Shown: in pieces, positions 18,320 to 27,579 of the stretch
Layout of the letters: the number at the start of each line of letters is the position of its first letter
How positions within the stretch are numbered: the first letter of the stretch is position 1
Origin: Planctomycetia bacterium
GTDB taxonomy: Bacteria; Planctomycetota; Phycisphaerae; UBA1845; UTPLA1
Reading direction: 5' to 3'
NCBI GenBank assembly: GCA_015200345.1
Contig: CP054187.1
Location: 2,464,470-2,528,469, forward strand
Length of the DNA: 64,000 bases
Notes under the pieces: generated by a model
Database searches by the model: none
What the model saw: the letters and a program-made list of their open reading frames with translations, nothing else
Told to the model about the DNA's origin: nothing
Program-made: the position numbers and the translations under genes

Positions 18320-19999
18320 ATGGGTTTGACATCCGCACTGTACACGGGTTTGTCGGGTTTGAACTCAAGCCAGTTTCGGCTGGACGTGATCGGCGACAAC
18401 ATCGCGAACATCAACACGATCGGTTTCAAGGGATCGCGCACGCTGTTTCAGACGCAGTTCTCGCGCACGATCTCGGGCGGCACCAAGCCCGGCGAGGGGC
18501 AGGGCGGCACGAACCCGATGCAGATCGGACTTGGCTCGACCATCGGCGCGGTGCAGCGCAGCTTCCTGCCCGGTTCGGTCGAGACGACCGGCGTCCCCAG
18601 CGATCTCGCGGTCGAAGGCGAGGGCTTCTTCGTGCTGCGCACGCCGGAAAATGAAAACGTCTATACGCGAGATGGCGCCTTCTCGCTTAGCGCCGACGGC
18701 CGCCTGCTGACGCAGGACGGTTTCTACGTGCAGGGCTACGCCGTCAACTCGAATTTCGAGTTGCTTCCCGGCGCGTTGACGGATATTGCGATTCCGCTGG
18801 GCACCTTGACGACCGCGCGGGCGACGAGCTCGGCGCGACTCGACGGCACGCTGAACTCCAGCGGCGTCGTCGCCACGCAGGGCACGATCCTGCGCTCGCA
18901 GATACTCCACGATGCCGCCGACTTGCCGATCACCGCCGCCACCGCACTGACCGACGTGAAGGAGCCGGGGGGCGTGCCGCTGCTGGCCAATGGCGATGTG
19001 ATCACCGTCAACGGCGTGAAGCGCGGCGGCCGCGACGTGCCCACGGCCGAATTCATCGTCGGCACGACCGGAACGACGGTTGGCGATTTCCTGAACTGGA
19101 TGGACCAGGTGCTCGGCATCGACACGACCGCCGGGGTTGGAGGATCGCCCGGGGTGTCGGTCACGCTGGACGGGCGGTTGGAGTTCAGCGGCAACGTGGG
19201 CACGCAAAACGCGTTGAGCATTCAGGCAGGCACGCTGACGAGCAGCGGCGCGACGCAGTTGCCGTTTTTGTTCACGGAGGCGCAGGCCGCCAACGGGGAG
19301 AGCGCGCACACATCGTTCATTCTTTACGATTCGCTCGGCACGCCGCTGCGCGTGAACGTCACGATGGTGCTCGAGCAGCGTACGACGGGAAGCAGCACGT
19401 GGCGGTTCTACGCGACATCGGGTGACGACAGCGATCTGGATTTCTCGGTGGGCACGGGCACGCTGACTTTCAACGCCAACGGCCAATTCGTCAGCGCGCC
19501 GGAGAGCGGCATCGTCATCAACCGGGTCGGCACCGGCGCGAACGATCCGCTGCCCGTCTCGCTTGACCTGACTCGCCTGAACGGTCTCACGTCCGGCGCG
19601 TCGGGCATGGTCATGAGTTTCCAGGACGGCTTCTCGTCGGGCACGCTGGTGGATTACAGCGTCGGGCAGGACGGAATCATCACGGGCACCTTCACCAACG
19701 GGTTGAACCAGACGATCGGCCAGATCGCGCTGGCGACGTTTGCCAATCCGGCCGGCCTCCTCGCGCGGGCGAACAACATCTACTTCGTCGGGCCGAACAG
19801 CGGCGAGGCGCGGATCACAACCCCGCTGACGCTCGGCGCGGGCAAGGTGAGCGCGGGCACGCTGGAGCTTTCCAACGTCGATCTTTCGCGCGAGTTCATC
19901 AACCTGATCACGTCGTCCACGGCGTTCTCGGCGGCAAGCCGGATCATTACCACGTCGGACCAGTTGCTTCAGGAGCTGCTGCTGATCGCGCGGCGGTAA
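18320..19999 (+). CDS. flgE: Flagellar hook protein FlgE
   Basis: A 559-residue hook protein. The N-terminus has the axial motif NIANINTIGFKGSRTLFQTQ, then the GLGSTIGAVQRSFLPGS and VEGEGFFVL segments. The C-terminus ends with LSNVDLSREFINLITSSTAF and a final heptad helix. FlgE polymerises into the universal joint between rod and filament. It is longer than the ~400-residue enterobacterial form because of an extended central beta domain, as often seen outside proteobacteria. GGGAGG precedes the ATG. Confidence 0.96.
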   Translation: MGLTSALYTGLSGLNSSQFRLDVIGDNIANINTIGFKGSRTLFQTQFSRTISGGTKPGEGQGGTNPMQIGLGSTIGAVQRSFLPGSVETTGVPSDLAVEGEGFFVLRTPENENVYTRDGAFSLSADGRLLTQDGFYVQGYAVNSNFELLPGALTDIAIPLGTLTTARATSSARLDGTLNSSGVVATQGTILRSQILHDAADLPITAATALTDVKEPGGVPLLANGDVITVNGVKRGGRDVPTAEFIVGTTGTTVGDFLNWMDQVLGIDTTAGVGGSPGVSVTLDGRLEFSGNVGTQNALSIQAGTLTSSGATQLPFLFTEAQAANGESAHTSFILYDSLGTPLRVNVTMVLEQRTTGSSTWRFYATSGDDSDLDFSVGTGTLTFNANGQFVSAPESGIVINRVGTGANDPLPVSLDLTRLNGLTSGASGMVMSFQDGFSSGTLVDYSVGQDGIITGTFTNGLNQTIGQIALATFANPAGLLARANNIYFVGPNSGEARITTPLTLGAGKVSAGTLELSNVDLSREFINLITSSTAFSAASRIITTSDQLLQELLLIARR

Positions 20000-20289
20000 A
20001 GAAGGAAACACCAAGACGCTGAAACGCCAAAACGTCGGGCGCCAGGCACGGAAGCACGATCGGGGCAGGATCGCAGGGTGGGTACGGCTTACCCAGCTGC
20101 TGACCCCTCGCGCAGGAATTGCCGACTCACGCGTCGTTTCAGCCGATGGTGATATGTACCGATAAACGGTAGTAGGCGTGCGCTCTGCGCTTGCTGAACG
20201 TCAGGGTGGGCGTTGCCTCATCCGTCTGCGTGGGGCGTCGGGTCGCGCGGCGATGGCCGATTGGTTTATTTGATTCGAGTCGCATCACG
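20000..20289. other. Gap between flgE and fliL
   Basis: About 290 bp with no supported gene, at the position where many flagellar operons carry flbD, motA and motB. It contains an inverted repeat ACCG-ATAAA-CGGT near 20158-20170. I looked for sigma-54 and sigma-28 promoters and found none convincing. A short in-frame extension upstream of fliL (from 20191) lacks similarity. Confidence 0.4.
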
Positions 20290-20850
20290 ATGGCGCAAGA
20301 CAAGGCCAAAGACAAGCCCAAAGAGGAACCCGCCAAGGACGGCGCGGGGGAAGCGGCGCCCGAAAAGGCCAGCGGCAAATCGGGCAAGATGATGACGATG
20401 GCCATCTTCGGCGGGGCGATGCTGATCGAAGGCGTGGCCATCTTCGCGTGCATGAAGTTCCTGGGCACCGAACCGGACCCCACGCACGGCATGCAGGAGA
20501 TGACGGTCACGAGCAAGCCCTGGGCGCAGAGCGTGGAGATGCCGGTCGCGAAGGTGCGCGTGCCGAACAACAATGGCGCGCGGACGGTGTTGTACAGCGT
20601 CAACGTTGTGTTGAGCGTGCATCATGCCGAGGCCGATCGCATTCGCGAGTTCATGGAGAATCGCAAGAGCACGATCGAAGACGTGATCAGTCGCGTGGTT
20701 CGCAGCGCCGACGAGGGGCATCTTGCCGAGCCGGGGCTGGAGACGCTCAAGCGGCAGATTCGATTTGAGTTGAGCACGTTGTTTGGGGATGACAGGGCGA
20801 TTGAACAGGTGTTGATCCCCGAGTGCACACCGATCCCGGCGGGCTTCTAA
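20290..20850 (+). CDS. fliL: Flagellar basal body-associated protein FliL
   Basis: A protein of about 186 residues. A charged Lys/Glu/Pro-rich cytoplasmic tail precedes one membrane helix (MMTMAIFGGAMLIEGVAIF) and a periplasmic domain with YSVNVVLSVHHAEADRIREF and a C-terminal RFELSTLFGDDRAIEQVLIP. FliL rings surround stator units and stabilise them in known systems. The ATG at 20290 is preferred over 20191, whose extension is unlike any FliL. fliN, not fliM, follows after 30 bp. Confidence 0.92.
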   Translation: MAQDKAKDKPKEEPAKDGAGEAAPEKASGKSGKMMTMAIFGGAMLIEGVAIFACMKFLGTEPDPTHGMQEMTVTSKPWAQSVEMPVAKVRVPNNNGARTVLYSVNVVLSVHHAEADRIREFMENRKSTIEDVISRVVRSADEGHLAEPGLETLKRQIRFELSTLFGDDRAIEQVLIPECTPIPAGF

Positions 20851-20880
20851 GCGCTCGCCGGATCGAAACGGTCGGACAGG

Positions 20881-21435
20881 ATGTCCGCGAGCAAGCCAGG
20901 GAAGGCGGAGCCGATGGCACAGCAGGAACCCAATCCCAATCCAGGTCAACCGGTGGCCGAAGCGCCGGACTCCGCGACCCCGCCGCCCGATGCGGTGGGG
21001 GATGCGACGTCGAGCGCGTCGACGATGGCGGCGTCGCCGGGGGCCGCGCCGGAAGCTGTTCCGGCATCAGGCAAAGAAGCGACGGCGCCGGCGCGGGCAG
21101 AAGTCGGCGGCGGAGCGGCGATGGACCTGCCGGAGTTCGAACCGGATCGCGCGGCGGGTGGAACGGCTACCGCAGCGACCGCGGCCATCGATCTGCTGAA
21201 CGACGTGGAGTTGAACGTCACGATCGAGCTGGGCCGGGCGCAGATGCTGATCGAGGAGGTGCTCAAACTGGGCGAAGGCTCGGTCGTGGAGCTGGACAAG
21301 CTGGCGGGCGACCCGGTGGACGTGCTGGTGAACGATCGGCTCGTGGCGCGGGGCGAAGTGCTGGTGCTCAACGATAACTTTTGCGTCCGCATCAGCGAAA
21401 TCATTACGCCGGACCTGGAACACGCGGCCAATTAG
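20881..21435 (+). CDS. fliN: Flagellar motor switch protein FliN
   Basis: A 184-residue protein with about 95 N-terminal residues of Ala/Pro/Glu-rich linker, then a single SpoA (FliM/FliN C-terminal) domain: [39 protein letters not shown], and [19 protein letters not shown]. FliN forms the base of the C-ring with FliM. In most flagellar operons fliM precedes fliN; here it does not, and this protein is too short to be a FliM-FliN fusion. An alternative start is the ATG at 20914. Confidence 0.93.
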   Translation: MSASKPGKAEPMAQQEPNPNPGQPVAEAPDSATPPPDAVGDATSSASTMAASPGAAPEAVPASGKEATAPARAEVGGGAAMDLPEFEPDRAAGGTATAATAAIDLLNDVELNVTIELGRAQMLIEEVLKLGEGSVVELDKLAGDPVDVLVNDRLVARGEVLVLNDNFCVRISEIITPDLEHAAN

Positions 21436-21446
21436 GGGAGCGTCGC

Positions 21447-22229
21447 GTGCGTCATTATTATGTCATTTCGTTCGTACGATGCGCAGCGCGGGGCATGGCC
21501 GCAGCGATTCTGCTCTGCGCCGCGTCGCGCGTGATCGCGGAGGATGAAAGCGGTCGGGTCGTCACCAATGCTCCCGTGCAGACCGATGGATCCGTGTTGA
21601 CGGATTCGTCCTCGGCCGGGGGGCTTGCAGCATCAGCGAGCGCAAGCTCGCCGGAACCATTTGGTGCGGGGGTGATTCGGCGAGGGACGGAGCGCCGTGC
21701 GAACGCGGCGACGGGCGACCGCGCACCGGGCCGTGCGAGCGCTGCGACCAGTGGGTTGCGCATCTGGTTGCCGTTGGCGGTTGTGCTGGTGGTGATCGTC
21801 GCGCTGGCATGGGCGGCGCGGCGGCTGTTCCCCCGGATGGGGCGTGCCGGTGGAGACGGTGCGATCACGGTGCTGTCGCGCTGCGTGCTGTCACCCAAGC
21901 AGAGCCTGTGTCTGGTGCGGCTGGGTCGGCGGGTCGTGCTGGTCGGCCTGACACCAGATCGGATCAATACGCTAGCAGAAATAAGCGACCCGGATGAGGC
22001 GGCGCTGTTGATCGCGGCGGCGTCGAGCCAACGGGCGGAGTCGTTTCGCAGCGCGCTGGTCGGGATGATGAGCGCGTACCGGCCTGGTGCGCTGAATGAG
22101 GCGGGCAGCGAAGAGTCGGAGCAGGTGCCTGGGCGGAACGAGTCATGGGTAAATGGGTCGCTTCCGAGCGTGTCGGCGCTGGCGGACCGGGTTCGCAGCA
22201 TGGCCCGGCGCGGCGCGGCGGCGCGGTGA
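21447..22229 (+). CDS. fliO: Flagellar biosynthetic protein FliO
   Basis: A protein of about 260 residues starting with a GTG preceded by GGGGAG. It has an N-terminal signal-like hydrophobic stretch (MAAAILLCAASRVIA), a periplasmic Ser/Ala-rich part, a membrane helix (WLPLAVVLVVIVALAWAAR) and a small cytoplasmic domain with VLSRCVLSPKQSLCLVRLGR and VLVGLTPDRI. That layout matches FliO/FliZ. FliO aids assembly of the FliP pore of the export gate. It directly precedes fliP, as in other operons. Confidence 0.88.
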   Translation: MRHYYVISFVRCAARGMAAAILLCAASRVIAEDESGRVVTNAPVQTDGSVLTDSSSAGGLAASASASSPEPFGAGVIRRGTERRANAATGDRAPGRASAATSGLRIWLPLAVVLVVIVALAWAARRLFPRMGRAGGDGAITVLSRCVLSPKQSLCLVRLGRRVVLVGLTPDRINTLAEISDPDEAALLIAAASSQRAESFRSALVGMMSAYRPGALNEAGSEESEQVPGRNESWVNGSLPSVSALADRVRSMARRGAAAR

Positions 22230-22278
22230 TGCGATCGGCGGCAGGATGCCGCCGTGGGATTCGCAACGGAGTTGCGTG

Positions 22279-23145
<867 letters not shown>

Positions 23146-23165
23146 GCGCGGCGTCGGAGTAAGGC

Positions 23166-23420
23166 ATGGACACCGGAACGGCACTGGACTTGGCGCACGA
23201 GGCGTTGCTGCTCGCGTTGATCCTCGCCGGGCCGATCATGGCGATCGGCATGGTCGTGGGGTTGATCATCAGCATCGTGCAGGCCGTGACGCAGTTGCAC
23301 GAGCAGACGCTGACGTTCGTGCCGAAGATCGTGGCGATGGGCGTGGCGACAGCGCTGTTTATCCCGTGGCTCACGACGCGCATGGTGGAATACACCCAGC
23401 GGTTGTGGGGAGGCGGATGA
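23166..23420 (+). CDS. fliQ: Flagellar export gate protein FliQ
   Basis: An 84-residue protein with two membrane helices. The first contains LLLALILAGPIMAIGMVVGL, followed by the conserved ISIVQAVTQLHEQTLTFVPK segment and a second helix ending near the C-terminus. FliQ packs around FliP/FliR in the export gate. Length is typical (about 89). It lies between fliP and fliR in the classical order. Confidence 0.96.
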   Translation: MDTGTALDLAHEALLLALILAGPIMAIGMVVGLIISIVQAVTQLHEQTLTFVPKIVAMGVATALFIPWLTTRMVEYTQRLWGGG

Positions 23421-23459
23421 GGAGCGAGCGTCAGGGATTCAATACGCCAAACTGTTGAG

Positions 23460-24287
23460 ATGTCGAAACGCGGAATCGTCCGACCCATGCCTTTGAGCTT
23501 GTTGCAACTCGAGATGCTCCTGCCGGCCTTCATGATGGTGCTGGCGCGCACGGCCGGCGCGGTCGTGGCGGTGCCGATGTTCTCGAATACGCAGATCCCG
23601 GCGATGGTCAAGGTGCTGCTCGCGGTGACGCTGGGCTTCGTCGCGTTTCCCGTCGTGATGCCGATGTTGCCGACGGATGTCTCACTCACGCAGGCGGCGA
23701 CCGGTCTGGCATCGGAATTTCTGATCGGCGAGCTGCTGGGGTTGGCGGCGGGTGCAGCGCTGTTCGCGGCGCAGATGGCGGGCAACGTCGTGAGTCAGCA
23801 GGCGGGCCTTTCGCTGGGGCAGGTGTTCAACCCGATGCTCGATGAAGAGACGACCGTGCTCGATCAGTTGTGGTTTTTCGGGGCGCTGATGTTTTTCTTT
23901 GCGTTTCGCGGACATCTGGCCGTCGTGTCGGCGTTGCTGGGGAGCTTTGAGCTAGTGCCGCCGATGAGCCTGGCGCTGGATGCGGGGCTGCTGGATGTCG
24001 CCGCCGGTCTGGCGACGAGCATGTTCGAGGTGGCGCTGCGTCTGGCAGGACCATCGGTGCTGGCGCTGCTGGCGACGTCGCTCGTGCTGGGCTTCCTGAC
24101 GAAGACGATGCCGCAGTTAAACATCCTGTCGGTCGGTTTTGCATTCAAGGTCGCGGTCGGCTTGATCGCCGTGGCCGCGACGATGGCGTACTCGGGCAAT
24201 CTGATTGCCGATACGGCCAGCGAGAGTCTCGATTCGGTGGGGCGATCCTGGCAAGTCGCCGCGGAGGGTCTGACGCGTGGCGGATGA
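23460..24287 (+). CDS. fliR: Flagellar export gate protein FliR
   Basis: A polytopic membrane protein of up to 275 residues. It carries FliR features: LARTAGAVVAVPMFSNTQIP, a LASEFLIGELLGLAAG helix, and MAGNVVSQQAGLSLGQVFNP. It completes the FliP5-FliQ4-FliR1 gate. The start is uncertain: ATG 23460, or ATG 23487, which gives the family-like MPLSLLQLE; neither has a clear ribosome binding site. The 3' end overlaps the flhB start by 11 bp, so translation is probably coupled. Confidence 0.94.
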   Translation: MSKRGIVRPMPLSLLQLEMLLPAFMMVLARTAGAVVAVPMFSNTQIPAMVKVLLAVTLGFVAFPVVMPMLPTDVSLTQAATGLASEFLIGELLGLAAGAALFAAQMAGNVVSQQAGLSLGQVFNPMLDEETTVLDQLWFFGALMFFFAFRGHLAVVSALLGSFELVPPMSLALDAGLLDVAAGLATSMFEVALRLAGPSVLALLATSLVLGFLTKTMPQLNILSVGFAFKVAVGLIAVAATMAYSGNLIADTASESLDSVGRSWQVAAEGLTRGG

Positions 24288-25365
24288 TCGACAAGACCGG
24301 ACCGAGGCCCCGACGCCGCGGCGTCGCTTCGAAGCGCGCGAGAAGGGTCAGGTTGCGCGCAGCGCTGATCTGACCTCGGCGTTGCTGCTGCTGGGCGGGC
24401 TGGTCAGCCTGAAGTTGTTCGGTCCGCGCCTGATGACCGCGCTGATGGATTTCATGTCGGCGCAGTTGACGATGCACGATCCCGCGACGGCGGCGCGGCT
24501 CGACATGCCGGTCCTGCTCGCGGCGATCGGCATGACGCTGCTGGTGGCGGTGGGGCCGATCATGCTGGGGCTGGTGGTCGTGGCGGCGCTATCGAATCTT
24601 GTGCAAGTCGGCATCCTCGTATCGAGCACGGCGCTGGCGCCGAACGTGAGCCGGCTCAATCCGATCAGCGGCTTCGGCAAACTGTTCAGCGGTCGTACGG
24701 GCATGCAGTTGGTGATGAACCTGCTGAAACTGCTAGTCGTGTCGTACTTCGTGTATCAGGCCGCGATGGACCACAGCGGGCGCATTCTGATGGCGATGGC
24801 GGTCGGCGGATGGGAGCAACTCGGGCTGCTGGCGGACGTGCTGTACGACTTGGGACTGCGCATAGCGATTGTGCTGGTGGTGCTGGCGTTGTTGGACTAC
24901 GCCTATCAACGGAGAAAGTTCGAAGCCGATTTGCGCATGACCAAGCACGAGGTGAAGGAGGAGATGCGCAGCATGGAGGGCGATCCGATCATCAAATCGC
25001 GCCGGCGAAAGATGCAGTTCGTCGCGCTGATGCAGCAGATTCGCAAGGCGGTGCCGACGGCCGACGTGGTGGTGACGAACCCGACGGAGCTGGCCGTGGC
25101 GATCCAGTACGACCAGAAGTCGATGGCGGCACCGAAGGTCGTGGCCAAGGGGGCAGATTTGATCGCGGCGAAGATTCGCGAAGTGGCGATCGCCAGCGGC
25201 GTGCCGATTCTGGAGCGCAAGCCGTTGGCGCAGGCGTTGTACAAGATGGTGGAAGTCGGGCAGGAGATCCCCGAACAGTTTTACAAGGCGATCGCGGAAG
25301 TGCTTGCGTACGTGTACGAGCTGTCGGGCAAGGCGCGGTCGATGCGTCGCGGCACGGCGGCGTGA
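24277..25365 (+). CDS. flhB: Flagellar export switch protein FlhB (NPTE variant)
   Basis: A 362-residue protein with a GTG start inside fliR. The N-terminus has the FlhB motif RTEAPTPRRRFEAREKGQVA. Four membrane helices follow, then a cytoplasmic domain with EVKEEMRSMEGDPIIKSRRR. The autocleavage site reads Asn268-Pro269-Thr270-Glu271 instead of the usual NPTH. In the family cleavage occurs between Asn and Pro and permits the hook-to-filament switch driven by FliK; the His-to-Glu change at the fourth position is notable. Downstream VPILERKPLAQALYKMVEVG is conserved. FlhA follows after 48 bp. Confidence 0.96.
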   Translation: MADDRQDRTEAPTPRRRFEAREKGQVARSADLTSALLLLGGLVSLKLFGPRLMTALMDFMSAQLTMHDPATAARLDMPVLLAAIGMTLLVAVGPIMLGLVVVAALSNLVQVGILVSSTALAPNVSRLNPISGFGKLFSGRTGMQLVMNLLKLLVVSYFVYQAAMDHSGRILMAMAVGGWEQLGLLADVLYDLGLRIAIVLVVLALLDYAYQRRKFEADLRMTKHEVKEEMRSMEGDPIIKSRRRKMQFVALMQQIRKAVPTADVVVTNPTELAVAIQYDQKSMAAPKVVAKGADLIAAKIREVAIASGVPILERKPLAQALYKMVEVGQEIPEQFYKAIAEVLAYVYELSGKARSMRRGTAA

Positions 25366-25413
25366 GTCGCGGCTTGAGTTTCGGAACGCGGACGTTCGGC
25401 TTGAGAAAATGAC

Positions 25414-27579
25414 ATGGCGACGGCAGTAAAACAAGCGGACCCTGCGGGATCGCGAATGGGCGGCAGCGGCGCCGCCATCGGGCGCGCGGCCGCGTTCCTG
25501 CACGAGCAGCGGGGCATCATTCTGCCGATGCTGGCGATGTCGCTGGTGCTGGTCATCCTCATCCCGCTGCCGACGGCGATGCTGGATTTCCTGCTGATCG
25601 CCAACGTCACGTTGTCGGCGCTGGTGCTGCTGACGGTCATGTACATGAACGGGCCGCTGGAGTTCTCGTCGTTTCCGTCGTTGCTGCTGGCGCTGACGCT
25701 GCTGCGGCTCGTGCTGAATACGGCGACGACGCGGCTGATCCTGACCAACGCCGATCAGGGCATGAACGCGGCGGGGCACGTCATTCGCGAGTTCGCGGAG
25801 TTCGTGGCGGCCGGCTCGCTGCCGGTGGGCATCATTATTTTTCTGATCATTTCCGTGATTCAGTTTGTGGTCATCACGAAAGGTGCGACGCGTATCGCCG
25901 AGGTTGCGGCGCGGTTCACGCTCGACGCGATGCCCGGCAAGCAGATGGCGATCGACGCCGATCTGTCGGCGGGCCTGATCAACGAGGAGGAAGCGCGCCG
26001 GCGGCGCGAGAATATCACGCGCGAGGCGGACTTCTACGGAGCGATGGATGGAGCCAGCAAGTTCGTTCGCGGCGACGCCATCGCCGGCGTGGTCATCACG
26101 CTGATCAACATCCTGGGCGGCATCTACGTCGGCATGGTCGAAAAGGGAATGCCGATCATGGATTGCTTGAGCGTCTTCACGCGGCTGACAATTGGTGACG
26201 GACTGGTGGCCCAGATTCCCGCGTTTCTCATCTCCATCGCCGCGGGCATGATCATCACCCGGAGCACCGCCAAGACCAACATGGGGGAGGAGTTGATCGG
26301 TCAGATCACGTCGCGCCCGATCTCGATGGTGCTGTCGTCGGCGTTCCTGGGGATTTTGCTGTTCACGCCGCTGCCCAAGGCGCCGCTCGCGGCGATGGGG
26401 ATTGGCGTCGGCGGGCTGGGGTACGTCCTGTTCGGCCGAGCGAAGAAGGACGAACAGGCTGCGGTTCGGGCGAAGGCGGCCAAACCGAAGGAGCCGGAAA
26501 AGATCGAAACGCTGCTGGGCGTCGACGCGATGGAACTGGAGGTCGGTTACGGACTGGTGCGGCTGGTGGATCGCAAGCAGGGCGGGGATTTGCTTGACCG
26601 GATCGGGAACATCCGCCGGCAGATGGCGACGGAGCTGGGGCTGATCGTACCGCCGATTCGCATTCGCGATAACGTGCAGCTCGAGCCGAATCAGTACAGC
26701 GTGAAACTGCGCGGCGCGGCGATCGCCAAGGGAGAGCTGATGCCCGGCTACCTGCTGGCGATCGATTCGGGTGCGGTGTCGGAGCCGGTGCGCGGGATCG
26801 ACGCGGTCGAGCCGGCCTTCAACCTGCCCGCGGTGTGGATCACGGAGGCCGACCGGGCGACGGCGGAGCTGCGAAACTATACGGTTGTCGAAACGAGCAG
26901 CGTGCTGTCGACGCACCTGACCGAGGTGATTCGCCGCCATGCGTCGGAGCTGCTGACGCGGCAGGACGTGAGCAAGCTGCTGGATCATCTGAAGGAGAAA
27001 TCGCCGAAGCTGGTCGAGGAGGTCGTACCGGACCTGCTGAAGCTGGGCGATGTGCAGTCGGTGTTGCAGCATCTGCTGCGCGAGCGCGTTCCGGTGCGCG
27101 ATCTGGAGACGATACTCGAGACGCTGGGCGACTGGGCCGGCCGGACGAAGGACGCCGAGGTGCTGGCGGAATACGTGCGAGCGGCGCTGGCGCGGACGAT
27201 CTGCGAATTGCACAAGGACGCGACGAACACGATCCACGGAATCACGCTCGATACCGCGCTGGAGGACGCCATCCTCGCGCACGTCGAGCGGACCGACCGA
27301 GGTTCGTATCTGACGTTGCCGCCGGCGACGGCGCACCGGATTGTCGGAGATATTCGGCGAGAGCTGGACGGCGCGGCCGCCAAGACGGGCGGCGCGCAGC
27401 CGGTCGTGTTCGCGTCGCCGCAGGTGCGCATGTGGGTGAGAAGGCTGATCGAATCGGCGCTGCCGACGGTGGCGGTGCTGGGGTATGGGGAAATTGTCCG
27501 CGGGGTAAGCGTGCGGACGCATGGGATGGTGACGCTTGTCGACGCAACTGAAGACGTTTCGCGGCCGGTCCATGCCTGA
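25414..27579 (+). CDS. flhA: Flagellar export protein FlhA
   Basis: A 721-residue protein. About 330 residues of membrane domain include PLPTAMLDFLLIANVTLSAL and the FHIPEP-region ARFTLDAMPGKQMAIDADL. A large cytoplasmic domain follows with VGYGLVRLVDRKQGGDLLDR, ITEADRATAELRNYTVVE and VLSTHLTEVIRRHASELL. FlhA is the export-gate ring that docks chaperone-substrate complexes and uses the proton motive force. No strong ribosome binding site is seen. The C-terminus overlaps flhF by 44 bp. Confidence 0.97.
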   Translation: MATAVKQADPAGSRMGGSGAAIGRAAAFLHEQRGIILPMLAMSLVLVILIPLPTAMLDFLLIANVTLSALVLLTVMYMNGPLEFSSFPSLLLALTLLRLVLNTATTRLILTNADQGMNAAGHVIREFAEFVAAGSLPVGIIIFLIISVIQFVVITKGATRIAEVAARFTLDAMPGKQMAIDADLSAGLINEEEARRRRENITREADFYGAMDGASKFVRGDAIAGVVITLINILGGIYVGMVEKGMPIMDCLSVFTRLTIGDGLVAQIPAFLISIAAGMIITRSTAKTNMGEELIGQITSRPISMVLSSAFLGILLFTPLPKAPLAAMGIGVGGLGYVLFGRAKKDEQAAVRAKAAKPKEPEKIETLLGVDAMELEVGYGLVRLVDRKQGGDLLDRIGNIRRQMATELGLIVPPIRIRDNVQLEPNQYSVKLRGAAIAKGELMPGYLLAIDSGAVSEPVRGIDAVEPAFNLPAVWITEADRATAELRNYTVVETSSVLSTHLTEVIRRHASELLTRQDVSKLLDHLKEKSPKLVEEVVPDLLKLGDVQSVLQHLLRERVPVRDLETILETLGDWAGRTKDAEVLAEYVRAALARTICELHKDATNTIHGITLDTALEDAILAHVERTDRGSYLTLPPATAHRIVGDIRRELDGAAAKTGGAQPVVFASPQVRMWVRRLIESALPTVAVLGYGEIVRGVSVRTHGMVTLVDATEDVSRPVHA

